This document shows, in pieces, positions 6,801 to 13,673 of a stretch of 13,673 bases of DNA. Source of the stretch: GCA-020356105 sp964347475 (GTDB lineage Bacteria; Pseudomonadota; Alphaproteobacteria; UBA8366; JADFVY01); assembly GCA_964347475.1 (NCBI GenBank), contig CAYFYY010000105.1, positions 1-13,673 of the forward strand, read 5' to 3'. A program made the position numbers and the translations under genes. The notes under the pieces were generated by a model. It was not told where the DNA came from. It worked only from the letters and a program-made list of their open reading frames with translations, and searched no databases. Position 1 is the stretch's first letter, and every line of letters begins with the position of its first letter.

Positions 6801-7931
6801 GTGACCGACGGACCGCTGTTTGCATACCGGGCCCTTGTGGCCGACGGCACGCTGGAGCCCGACCCGATCCAGGAGCTGGCGGCGGAAAAGCTGCAGTCGT
6901 TGTGCCGCGCCCTGAAGTCCTATGATCCCGGGGCCGGCCTGTTCGCCTGGAAGGCGGTGCTCGGCCTGGCGCGGCGCCGCGAGGACCCGCCGCAGGGACT
7001 GTATCTCTACGGGCCGGTCGGGCGCGGCAAGTCGATGCTGATGGATTTGTTCGTCGCCGGCGTGCCGCTCACGCGCAAGCGCCGCGTCCATTTCCACCGC
7101 TTCATGATCGAGGTTCACGAGGCGCTGCACCGCTGGCGCAAGGACCAGAAACAGTCGGGCGAGCGCGAGGATCCGATCGACCTCGTGGCCGCGGACATCG
7201 CACGGGAGATCTGGCTGCTCTGCTTCGACGAGCTCGAGGTGCGCGACATCGCCGACGCGATGATCCTCGGCCGGCTGTTCGAGGCCCTGTTCGCGCGCGG
7301 CGTCGTCATGGTCTGCACCACCAATACGCCGCCGGACGAGCTGTACCGGGGTGGCCTGCAGCGCGAGCTGTTCCTGCCGTTCATCGAGATCATCAAGCGC
7401 CGGCTCGATGTGCTGGAGCTGAGCGCGCACAAGGACTACCGGCAGGCGCGGCTGGCCGGCCGCGAGATCTGGCTGACGCCGCTGGACGACTCGGCCACGG
7501 CGGCGCTCGACCATATCTTCGACGACCTTGCCGACGGTGCCGGGGCGGCGCCTGAAGAACTGACCGTCAAGGGCCGCACGGTCACCGTGCCGCTGGCCGC
7601 GCGCGGCGTCGCGCGCTTCCATTTCGACCAGCTGTGCCGCGCCGCGCTCGGGGCCGAGGACTACCTCGCCATCGCCGGGCGCTACCACACCGTCGTGCTC
7701 GACGGCGTGCCGGCGATGGACCAGGCCATGCGCAACGAGGCGCGCCGTTTCATCACCCTCATCGACGTCTTGTACGAGAACCGGGTGCGCCTCGCCGCCT
7801 CGGCCGCCACCGCGCCGGAAGACCTCGTCACAGCGGACAGCCACGCCGCCGAATACCGCCGCACCGCCAGCCGCCTCGCCGAGATGCGCTCCCATGCCTG
7901 GGTGACGGCGGAGCGGGCGGCAAAAGGCTGA
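6801..7931 (+). CDS. zapE: ZapE/AFG1-type P-loop ATPase
   Basis: A 376-residue AAA-type ATPase of the ZapE/AFG1 family. In E. coli ZapE acts at the division ring; mitochondrial AFG1 is linked to respiratory-chain quality control, which may explain its frequent place near TCA genes. The P-loop GPVGRGKS is at 71-78, the Walker B LLCFDE at 139-144, and the sensor-like CTTN at 172-175. RVHFHRFM (95-102) and the close EYRRTASRLAEM (351-362) are typical. Start: GTG at 6801 is chosen because VTDGPLFAYRALV matches the usual family N-terminus and an AGG lies at 6788-6790. An in-frame GTG at 6783 would add six residues without a ribosome site. An ATG at 6781 opens only a two-codon frame (ATG TGC TAG). 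The gene stands between a hairpin region and an unknown membrane-protein pair. Confidence 0.94.
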   Translation: MTDGPLFAYRALVADGTLEPDPIQELAAEKLQSLCRALKSYDPGAGLFAWKAVLGLARRREDPPQGLYLYGPVGRGKSMLMDLFVAGVPLTRKRRVHFHRFMIEVHEALHRWRKDQKQSGEREDPIDLVAADIAREIWLLCFDELEVRDIADAMILGRLFEALFARGVVMVCTTNTPPDELYRGGLQRELFLPFIEIIKRRLDVLELSAHKDYRQARLAGREIWLTPLDDSATAALDHIFDDLADGAGAAPEELTVKGRTVTVPLAARGVARFHFDQLCRAALGAEDYLAIAGRYHTVVLDGVPAMDQAMRNEARRFITLIDVLYENRVRLAASAATAPEDLVTADSHAAEYRRTASRLAEMRSHAWVTAERAAKG

Positions 7932-8046
7932 ATTCGTCTCAAATTGCGCGTTTAACGGAACCTTAGGCCGAAACCTGCAACCTTGTGGGCCATAGTGTGG
8001 GCGCAGAGAAATCGCGCGCCCGTTCCGCAGGGGGAGAATCGGATCG

Positions 8047-9720
8047 ATGGCACCCGCGTATCACCTGTTGATGCCGTTCAAGGGCCGAGGTCGCCTGAGC
8101 GCAATCGTCGCCGGCATTACGGTAGGGGGCTTGCTCGCCTGGACATACATTCTCGCCGACCTCGATCTTTCTCGGCACGTTAACCTGGCCATCCTCGGGT
8201 CGCTCATGTTCGTCTTTGTGGGCCGGGAGGCGATACCTTTGCTCAATCCCGGCCTGTCCAAGAGCAGCGGCCTGACCATCGACTCGGCGGGTCTCGGGCT
8301 GGCGCGCCGTGGGAAGACGGCCAGTTGGCGGTGGGACGAAATTTCCGATATCCGGCTTCGCAGCCGTTTTCATCCGGCGGGCATGTTCTATGGCCGCTTC
8401 ATCACCATCCGCGCACCCGCGGACGCACGCCGCAAGGTCGCGAATTCCTGGATGGAACGACTGTTCGCGCTGGGACGGTTCGTCGTCATTGCGGACGATT
8501 TTCCAACCCGCGCCGACGAGATCTACCGTCAGATCGAACATTACCGCAGCGGCGCGTCTGGCGGCACGACGGCCAAGCGGCAGCCAGAACCGGTCTGGAG
8601 TTTCCGCAAGGACCGCAAGCAGCCCAAACTTCTTCGGCTTTTCTTCGTCGTCGTCGGCCCATTCCTCGGCGTTGTATTGGCCATGGCGCTGGTGGGCCAC
8701 CTGCCGGAGACCCTCGGGGAGTTCCTGGAGTCTCCGCTGTTGATTGGTTTCGGGATCGGCATCGGCGGGATGATGCCCTGGATAATCCTGATTCAGTACC
8801 GATGGGAATCGCGACAGGACAACATGCTGGCCGTGAGCGCCGGCGGCCTCGCGACCAGAGATAAGATGCAGCGGCAGCTGTGGCTGTGGCGTGACATCCT
8901 GGACATGCGCGTGCAGCATTCCGTCAGTCGGGGAGACGGCGGCGCCACGGCGCAGATCATCAGCTTCCGGGCGACCCACGACGGCTCGGCGCCGGGCAAG
9001 AAACCCGAGGAGGGCAAACCCTTCGTCCCGGTTTCCTGTTCGGTCGAGGATTTCTACGAAATGCCCGTCGACGAAATCGCCCGCCGATCCCGCGCCTGGT
9101 GGGACTGGAACCACGAGGTGTTCGGCCCGGCCATGCTTGCTGTCACCGACGCGGCAGCGCACGAGGGAAAGATCGCATTCCGTCGCCTGGCCGGGTATGC
9201 CAAGGGGCGCGGCAGTCCGCTTGACCTTGTCCTGTCCTTCGCCTTCGTGACGCCGATGCTGGTGTGGCTCGGCGTGCTGGTCTGGATGATCCGGGCCGAC
9301 GTCCATCCGCCCGACTGGCTCGACCTTCCCGACTGGCTCGACAGGATCGACAGTCTCCTGATCACGATGGTTCCGCTGATGGCGTACCTTGCTCTGCTGG
9401 CGCCCTCGCTGAACCGGCTGGAGCTCGACGATGCGGGGATGCTGAGCGTCTGTTATGCGCGCAAGCGGCGCTGGTCCTGGCGCGAGCTGGGCCCGGCGGA
9501 GCTGCGGCGCGTGCGCAGCAAGTGGTCGGCCAAGCAGCGGTCGGTCTTGACCTTCGAGGCGCCGGCGAACGGCCTCGGATCGGCCTTCCTGCGCTGGGCC
9601 TTCAACATCGACAACCGGCGGCTGGCGGTGATCGAAGACATCTACGATTCCCCGCTGGACGAGATCGCCGAGACGCTGAATGCGCGCCGGCGGGCCTCCG
9701 GGCGCGTCCCGCGCGGCTGA
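8047..9720 (+). CDS. Unrecognised polytopic membrane protein with three TM-pair/PH-like modules (first of a paralogous pair)
   Basis: A 557-residue protein I cannot name. Six hydrophobic segments occur in pairs at about 17-36/45-64, 195-216/230-250 and 395-415/435-453. Each pair is followed by a soluble domain of about 95 residues (75-167, 258-355, 456-548). Each domain has the same order: an N-terminal strand, a W-x-W/W-W motif with E-[I/L] after it (SWRWDEISD 93-101; LWLWRDILD 278-286; RWSWRELGP 475-483), a strand like SFRAT or TFEAP, and an acidic turn into a final helix (VEDFYEMPVDEIA 333-345; IEDIYDSPLDEIA 529-541). This pattern resembles bacterial PH-like domains, which is inference. 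The positive-inside rule puts the domains in the cytoplasm. GGGGAG at 8031-8036 supports the ATG at 8047. The next gene, 16 nt downstream, encodes a paralogue. The role is unknown; scaffold, lipid-binding or envelope functions are only possibilities. Confidence 0.85.
   Translation: MAPAYHLLMPFKGRGRLSAIVAGITVGGLLAWTYILADLDLSRHVNLAILGSLMFVFVGREAIPLLNPGLSKSSGLTIDSAGLGLARRGKTASWRWDEISDIRLRSRFHPAGMFYGRFITIRAPADARRKVANSWMERLFALGRFVVIADDFPTRADEIYRQIEHYRSGASGGTTAKRQPEPVWSFRKDRKQPKLLRLFFVVVGPFLGVVLAMALVGHLPETLGEFLESPLLIGFGIGIGGMMPWIILIQYRWESRQDNMLAVSAGGLATRDKMQRQLWLWRDILDMRVQHSVSRGDGGATAQIISFRATHDGSAPGKKPEEGKPFVPVSCSVEDFYEMPVDEIARRSRAWWDWNHEVFGPAMLAVTDAAAHEGKIAFRRLAGYAKGRGSPLDLVLSFAFVTPMLVWLGVLVWMIRADVHPPDWLDLPDWLDRIDSLLITMVPLMAYLALLAPSLNRLELDDAGMLSVCYARKRRWSWRELGPAELRRVRSKWSAKQRSVLTFEAPANGLGSAFLRWAFNIDNRRLAVIEDIYDSPLDEIAETLNARRRASGRVPRG
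8269..9690 (+). repeat. Three diverged PH-like modules within the first membrane protein
   Basis: Coding repeats at 8269-8547, 8818-9111 and 9412-9690, each preceded by a transmembrane pair. Shared features are a GL/GM near the start, a tryptophan pair followed by an acidic residue and Ile/Leu, a strand ending R/E-A, and an acidic turn leading to D-E-I in the last helix. The repeats are visible only at protein level. Confidence 0.65.
9310..9342 (+). repeat. 18-base tandem duplication encoding PDWLD twice
   Basis: CCCGACTGGCTCGAC occurs at 9310-9324 and again at 9328-9342, an exact 15-base match with an 18-base period. It encodes PDWLD-L-PDWLD (422-432) in the predicted periplasmic loop between the fifth and sixth transmembrane segments. 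The paralogue lacks it, so it is a recent in-frame slip duplication. Confidence 0.9.
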
Positions 9721-9736
9721 GGGCACGGGCGAACTC

Positions 9737-11452
9737 ATGCCGAAGCTCTTCTATCCGTTCGATGCCCCCGCGTTCTGGATGCGCGTCGGCACCACCTCCA
9801 TGCTGGCAGGCCTGGCGGTCATTGTCGGCCTGATCGCCTTGACGGCAAATCTGGAGCTGCCGCACGAAATCTGGAGCGGGCTCGCCATTCCGCCGATGCT
9901 CCTGCTCCTGATCTGGGAAATCGCCCTGCCGTTGTTCGTGCGCCAGCGCCTCGACGACGGTCTCCGGCTCGACGCACATGGACTCGCCCGCGTCATCGCC
10001 GGCCGTGAGGAATCCTGGAGCTGGGCCGAGGTATCGGACTTCCGGCTGCACAGCGGGTGGCACCCGATGCGCCTCGTCATCGGGCGCAGCATCACGTTTC
10101 GCGCGCGCCGTCCTGCCCGCCGGTCCCGGCTGGCCGCGCTCTTGAACCGGATCATGTTCGGTGGCCGCAACATCGCGTTCGGCAACAACTACGTGGTCGT
10201 GTCCGAGGAACTTGCCGACCGGCTCAACCGCTACCGCGACATGGCGACCGGCGCGGCGTCGAAGCCGGTGCAAGACGGATCGGTCCGAACGCCGGAGCCG
10301 GCCCTGTTCTCGGCCCGTGACGCGCTCGACGCGGGCAAGCGGTCGAAGGCTGTCCTGATCCTGCTGGGAATGACCGTGGCGAGCACGGCGGTGATGCTGG
10401 GCTTCGTGCTGTGGGCGGATGACGTCCTCCCGTCATCGCTCCAGGAGTTTTTGGATAACGAGCGCATCATGGCGATGCTGCTCCCCGCATTTCTGCTTCT
10501 GACGCAAGGTCTGTCTCAGCATTTCTGGCAATCGTCCCCGGCCACCAACCTGATCCTGGCGGGTGCCGGCGGGCTGCACCGACGCAATGGTCTGGACCGC
10601 AAGCACTGGCGCTGGGACGAAATCGCCGATGTCGCGGTCAAGGCGGCACCGCCGGCGGAGAAGGACCGCGCGCCCAGCGAGTCCGTCGTCTTTACCGCGG
10701 ATCACGATGGCAGCAAGCCGGGAAAACCGACAGCTGACACCGACGCCGGCGCGCCGGTGACCGCACTCGACGATATCTATGACGCGCCGGTCCGCGACAT
10801 CGCACGGCAGCTTGAAACATGGGCCGAATGGGGACAGGCGCATGCCGGCCCGGTCACGCCTGACGCGGTTGTCGAAGCCGCGGCGCGGCCCCCCGCCTCC
10901 GCGATTCGCTACCAGCGGCAGGCCGGCCGCCACTGGGGAGCCTTCCGGACCCCGGCGATGCTTGCCTTCTGGATGATCCAGTTGGCCGACGTGGCCATGC
11001 TGTTTTTTTTCATCCTGCTCGCTCGCAGAAGTGAGGTGGATCCAGTCCTGTTCTTTTTCGTGCTGGCTGTGTTGGTGCTCACGATGATCGGCAGCTTCGT
11101 CGTTGTCTTCCTCGCCGTCGGCGGCAGCTTCAATTACCTGGAGGTGGAGCCGGCCAGTCTCGTCTACCGGCGGCTCGGCTGGCGCCAGCGCTACGGCTGG
11201 CACGAGGTCGCCCCCTTCGAGCTGCATTCGGCGCGGCTGCGCTGGAGCAGCGCGCAGCGGTCGATCGTTCTCTTTGCGGCGCCGCGCGACGACCGGATTT
11301 CCCGCTATGTGCGCTGGGCGTACCGCATCGGCGGCGTGCAGCCCCGGGTCGTGATCGAGGACGTCTACGATATCGCGGCGTCCGAGATCCTCGCCGTCCT
11401 GGAGCAACACCGCAGGCAGGGCGGCCGCATCTCCCGGCGGCCGGCCGCCTAG
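9737..11452 (+). CDS. Unrecognised polytopic membrane protein with three TM-pair/PH-like modules (second of a paralogous pair)
   Basis: A 571-residue paralogue of the preceding protein, with the same plan. Transmembrane pairs lie at about 20-39/48-68, 203-226/243-260 and 404-428/436-462, and soluble domains at 75-167, 270-367 and 466-558. Shared landmarks include SWSWAEVSDFRL at 93-104, at exactly the same residue numbers as SWRWDEISDIRL in the first protein; DHDGSKPGK (322-330) against HDGSAPGK; RWSSAQRS (502-509) against KWSAKQRS; and IEDVYDIAASEI (540-551). A predicted periplasmic loop is also conserved: LPSSLQEFLDNE here, LPETLGEFLESP there. The ATG at 9737 begins MPKLFYPF, 16 nt after the neighbour's stop; the open frame runs back to 9680 only inside that gene. 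The ribosome site is weak, so coupling to the upstream gene is likely. The function is unknown. The pair probably forms one complex or has overlapping roles. Confidence 0.84.
   Translation: MPKLFYPFDAPAFWMRVGTTSMLAGLAVIVGLIALTANLELPHEIWSGLAIPPMLLLLIWEIALPLFVRQRLDDGLRLDAHGLARVIAGREESWSWAEVSDFRLHSGWHPMRLVIGRSITFRARRPARRSRLAALLNRIMFGGRNIAFGNNYVVVSEELADRLNRYRDMATGAASKPVQDGSVRTPEPALFSARDALDAGKRSKAVLILLGMTVASTAVMLGFVLWADDVLPSSLQEFLDNERIMAMLLPAFLLLTQGLSQHFWQSSPATNLILAGAGGLHRRNGLDRKHWRWDEIADVAVKAAPPAEKDRAPSESVVFTADHDGSKPGKPTADTDAGAPVTALDDIYDAPVRDIARQLETWAEWGQAHAGPVTPDAVVEAAARPPASAIRYQRQAGRHWGAFRTPAMLAFWMIQLADVAMLFFFILLARRSEVDPVLFFFVLAVLVLTMIGSFVVVFLAVGGSFNYLEVEPASLVYRRLGWRQRYGWHEVAPFELHSARLRWSSAQRSIVLFAAPRDDRISRYVRWAYRIGGVQPRVVIEDVYDIAASEILAVLEQHRRQGGRISRRPAA
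9959..11410 (+). repeat. Three diverged PH-like modules within the second membrane protein
   Basis: Coding repeats at 9959-10237, 10544-10837 and 11132-11410. Module by module they resemble the first, second and third modules of the upstream gene more than they resemble each other. Examples are the shared DGSxPGK loop in the second modules and the shared QRSxxxFxAP and RWA segments in the third modules. Confidence 0.65.
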
Positions 11453-11462
11453 CGCCCCGGCC

Positions 11463-11478
11463 CGGAACGCCCGTTCCG
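11463..11478 (+). terminator. Small hairpin after the membrane-protein pair, possible weak terminator
   Basis: CGGAACG at 11463-11469 and CGTTCCG at 11472-11478 are exact inverse complements, ten bases after the stop of the second membrane-protein gene. The sequence that follows (CATTTCTCCTT) is pyrimidine-rich but has no real T-run. It may be a weak intrinsic terminator or a 3' stabilising hairpin. Confidence 0.35.
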
Positions 11479-11490
11479 CCGCATTTCTCC

Positions 11491-11519
11491 TTGCCCTTGA
11501 CGGCCGATTCGCGCTAGGA
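11491..11519 (+). promoter_or_regulatory. Candidate promoter of the mdh-suc unit
   Basis: TTGCCC at 11491-11496, a 17-base spacer and CTAGGA at 11514-11519 fit an alphaproteobacterial housekeeping promoter. A second TTGACG at 11497-11502 gives a better -35 box but only an 11-base spacer to the same CTAGGA. Transcription would begin near 11526, leaving a leader of about 95 bases before mdh. The position in the largest intergenic gap, just upstream of mdh, supports it; the boxes themselves are weak evidence. Confidence 0.4.
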
Positions 11520-11619
11520 ACCGCCTGTCTTTTCGGCAGTGCAGCATGCTCGCCGGATGTGCCGTCCGGAACGCGGCGCTGCCGCCCGAACCCACACCGC
11601 TCGCAGGACAGGGAATCCC

Positions 11620-12582
11620 ATGGCACGCAGCAAGATCGGACTGGTCGGCGCCGGCAATATCGGCGGCACGCTCGCGCTGCTCGCCGGGCTCAAGGAGCTC
11701 GGCGACATCGCGCTCATCGACATCATGGAGGGCATCCCGGAGGGCAAGGCGCTGGACATCGCCGAGGGCTCGCCGGTCGAGGGCTACGATGCCGCGGTCA
11801 CCGGCGGCAGCGACTACGCGGCGCTCAGGGGCGCCGACGTGATCATCGTCACCGCCGGCGTCGCCCGCAAGCCGGGGATGAGCCGCGACGATTTGATCGG
11901 CATCAACACCGGGGTCATGCAGCAGGTCGGCGCCGGCATCAAGGCGAACGCGCCGGACGCCTTCGTCATCTGCATCACCAACCCGCTCGACGTCATGGTC
12001 GGCGTGCTGCGCGACGCCTGCGGCCTGCCGCACAACCAGGTGGTCGGCATGGCCGGTGTGCTCGACAGCGCCCGCTTCCGCTATTTCCTCGCGCAGGAGT
12101 TCGGGGTCTCGGTCGAGGATGTCACCGCCTTCGTGCTCGGCGGGCACGGCGATACCATGGTGCCGCTGCCGCGCTATTCGACGGTCGCCGGCATCCCGGT
12201 GCCGGACCTCATCGCCATGGGCTGGTCCACACAAGACAGAATCGACGCCATCATCCAGCGCGTGCGCGACGGCGGCGCCGAGATCGTCGCCCTCCTGAAG
12301 ACCGGCTCGGCCTTCTACGCGCCGGCCTCGGCGGCGATCCAGATGGCCGAGGCGTATCTGAAGGACAAAAAGCGGGTCCTGCCCTGCGCGGCGTGGTGCG
12401 ACGGCGTCTACGGCCTCGACGGGCTGTATGTCGGCGTGCCGGCGGTGATCGGTGCCGGCGGCGTCGAGCGCGTCGTCGAGATCGAGTTGAACGCCGGCGA
12501 GAAGGCGATGTTCGACAAGTCGGTCAACGCCGTTCGCACCCTCAACGAGGTCGTCGCCAACATGGCGGCCGACGCCGGCTGA
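11620..12582 (+). CDS. mdh: NAD-dependent malate dehydrogenase
   Basis: A 320-residue LDH-like malate dehydrogenase, the length usual in alphaproteobacteria, interconverting malate and oxaloacetate in the cytoplasm. The NAD site GAGNIGG is at 10-16, and Asp34 at the end of the second strand selects NAD. TAGVARKPGMSRDDL (78-92) supplies the substrate arginines R83 and R89. N121 lies in ITNPLD, D149 and R153 in VLDSARFR, and the catalytic H176 in GGHGDTM. All key residues are present. AGGGA at 11610-11614, five bases before the ATG at 11620, decides the start; the frame stays open upstream to 11539 but without family similarity. It is followed after 85 nt by sucC, the usual alphaproteobacterial order, so the two are probably one operon served by the candidate promoter at 11491-11519. 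Confidence 0.98.
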   Translation: MARSKIGLVGAGNIGGTLALLAGLKELGDIALIDIMEGIPEGKALDIAEGSPVEGYDAAVTGGSDYAALRGADVIIVTAGVARKPGMSRDDLIGINTGVMQQVGAGIKANAPDAFVICITNPLDVMVGVLRDACGLPHNQVVGMAGVLDSARFRYFLAQEFGVSVEDVTAFVLGGHGDTMVPLPRYSTVAGIPVPDLIAMGWSTQDRIDAIIQRVRDGGAEIVALLKTGSAFYAPASAAIQMAEAYLKDKKRVLPCAAWCDGVYGLDGLYVGVPAVIGAGGVERVVEIELNAGEKAMFDKSVNAVRTLNEVVANMAADAG

Positions 12583-12604
12583 CCCGGCAGGGGTCACAAC
12601 TCCG

Positions 12605-12634
12605 GGAGTCCCGGTTGCGGACGCGCGGGACTTC
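12605..12634 (+). other. Intercistronic hairpin between mdh and sucC
   Basis: AGTCCCG at 12607-12613 pairs with CGGGACT at 12626-12632, and a G-U and a G-C pair can extend the stem outward. The loop is 12 bases. A competing short palindrome, CCGGGA-G-TCCCGG, overlaps its left arm. No T-run follows, so termination is unlikely; an RNA-processing or stability element that sets the mdh to sucC ratio is a possibility. Confidence 0.4.
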
Positions 12635-12667
12635 GGCAACCCTTCGCAATCAGGCGGGAGTGTCCGG

Positions 12668-13673
12668 ATGAACATTCACGAATACCAGGCCAAGGCCCTG
12701 CTGACCAAATACGGGGTGGCGGTGCCGCGCGGCCGCGTCGCCTATACCGCGAAGGAGGCCGAGGAGATCGCCCGCGAGCTCGGCGGCCCGGTCTGGGTGG
12801 TCAAGAGCCAGATTCACGCCGGTGGCCGCGGTGCCGGTCGGTTCAAGGGCAACGAGCAGGGCAAGGGCGGCGTGCGCGTCGTCAGGTCGGTCGACGAGGT
12901 GCGCGACAATGCCGGCGAAATGCTCGGCGCCGTGCTCGTCACCAAGCAGACCGGCCCGCAGGGCCGGGAGGTCAAGCGCCTGTTCATCGAGGAGGGCTGC
13001 GACATCAAGCGCGAGCTCTATCTCGGCATGCTGGTCGACCGCGCGAGCAGCCGGATCACCGTCATGGCGTCGACCGAGGGCGGCATGGACATCGAGGAGG
13101 TCGCCGCGAAGACGCCCGAGAAGATCGTCACCGTCAGCGTCGATCCGGCCACCGGCTTCATGCCGCATCACGGGCGCACCGTCGCCTTCGCGCTCGGCCT
13201 TGTCGGCGATCAGGTGAAGTCGGCCGAGAAGCTGCTGGCCGGCCTCTACCAGGCGTTCACGAAACTCGACGCGAGCCTCGTCGAGGTCAATCCGCTGGTC
13301 GTCACCGGGGCCGGCGAGGTGGTCGCCCTCGATGCCAAGATGAACTTCGACGACAACGCCCTGTTCCGGCACGCGGATGTCGCCGAGCTGCGCGACGAGG
13401 ACGAGGAGGATCCGGCAGAGCTCGAGGCCGCCCGGCACGAACTCAATTACATCAAGCTCGACGGCAATATCGGCTGCATGGTCAACGGCGCCGGGCTGGC
13501 GATGGCCACCATGGACATCATCAAGCTGCACGGCGGCGAGCCGGCCAACTTCCTCGACGTCGGCGGCGGGGCGACGAAGGAACGGGTGACCAAGGCGTTC
13601 AAGATCATCCTGTCGGATCCGCATGTCGAGGGCATCCTGGTCAACATCTTCGGCGGCATCATGCGCTGCGACG
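12668..13673 (+). CDS. sucC: Succinyl-CoA synthetase (ADP-forming) beta subunit, 3' end outside window
   Basis: Beta subunit of the TCA-cycle enzyme that makes ATP from succinyl-CoA, ADP and phosphate. The first 335 residues are present of nearly 400 expected. It opens with MNIHEYQAKALLTKYGV, the normal start. The ATP-grasp domain shows VKSQIHAGGRGAGRFKG (45-61), SLVEVNPLVV (203-212) with the metal-binding acidic residue region, and LDAKMNFDDNALFRH (221-235). The C-terminal ligase domain begins with YIKLDGNIGCMVNGAGLAM (261-279), followed by NFLDVGGGA (294-302) and NIFGGIMRCD at the cut. GGGAG at 12656-12660, seven bases before the ATG, fixes the start. The alpha subunit gene sucD is expected immediately beyond the window. 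Nothing is unusual in the visible part. Confidence 0.97.
   Translation, partial: MNIHEYQAKALLTKYGVAVPRGRVAYTAKEAEEIARELGGPVWVVKSQIHAGGRGAGRFKGNEQGKGGVRVVRSVDEVRDNAGEMLGAVLVTKQTGPQGREVKRLFIEEGCDIKRELYLGMLVDRASSRITVMASTEGGMDIEEVAAKTPEKIVTVSVDPATGFMPHHGRTVAFALGLVGDQVKSAEKLLAGLYQAFTKLDASLVEVNPLVVTGAGEVVALDAKMNFDDNALFRHADVAELRDEDEEDPAELEAARHELNYIKLDGNIGCMVNGAGLAMATMDIIKLHGGEPANFLDVGGGATKERVTKAFKIILSDPHVEGILVNIFGGIMRCD

Noticed and set aside
7963..9738. Open frame of 591 codons on the - strand opposite the first membrane-protein gene
   Set aside because: Its translation is rich in Arg, Pro, His and Gln with no family pattern, as expected for an antisense frame in GC-rich DNA. The + strand protein has clear helices and repeats and a good ribosome site.
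11559..12671. Open frame of 370 codons overlapping mdh on the + strand
   Set aside because: Arg/Gly/His-rich shadow of mdh, with no domain and no ribosome site.

Overview
This window reads as a chromosomal segment of a GC-rich (by eye about two thirds G+C) alphaproteobacterium. The basis is the linkage of sdhAB, zapE and mdh-sucC, the alphaproteobacterial character of the SdhA, SdhB, Mdh and SucC proteins, and the use of GTG/TTG alongside ATG starts. A Rhodospirillales-like lineage is a guess from overall feel, not something I can prove. All thirteen genes I accept lie on the + strand and are tightly packed. No RNA gene, insertion sequence, CRISPR array or attachment site is visible. No gap without a gene exceeds 300 bases; the largest are 11453-11619, 6664-6800 and 7932-8046.

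Layout. (1) 1-2250: the end of a succinate dehydrogenase operon: the 3' part of sdhA, a small DUF3052-type gene, and sdhB. The small gene sits inside the operon, between the flavoprotein and iron-sulfur subunits. (2) 2270-3841: two probable flavin proteins, an FMN-dependent nitronate monooxygenase-like enzyme and a PaiB-type FMN-binding split-barrel protein. (3) 3906-6663: a probable three-gene unit: an ICMT-like membrane methyltransferase, a homoserine-dehydrogenase-like reductase with a C-terminal SAF domain (the family that includes DRL/DXR-II), and a classical SDR whose start codon overlaps the reductase stop codon. (4) 6801-7931: the ZapE/AFG1 ATPase. (5) 8047-11452: two adjacent, paralogous, unrecognised membrane proteins (557 and 571 residues). 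Each is built from three copies of a module made of two transmembrane helices followed by a PH-like soluble domain. (6) 11620-13673: malate dehydrogenase, then the succinyl-CoA synthetase beta subunit, which runs off the end of the window.

How it fits together. The outer genes (sdhA, sdhB, mdh, sucC) encode three consecutive parts of the TCA cycle: succinyl-CoA/succinate, succinate/fumarate and malate/oxaloacetate. As I recall, alphaproteobacteria often keep sdh, zapE, mdh and suc genes close together. Here about 9.4 kb separates sdhB from mdh, and only zapE in that stretch is an expected member. The rest looks like lineage-specific insertion.

The strongest candidate for something undescribed is the tandem pair at 8047-11452. 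It shows two layers of duplication: a triplication inside each gene and a duplication of the gene. The second candidate is the methyltransferase / DRL-type reductase / SDR unit, whose substrate is unknown and which could touch isoprenoid or sugar-acid metabolism. Both statements rest on reading the proteins by eye; no database search or structure prediction was possible.
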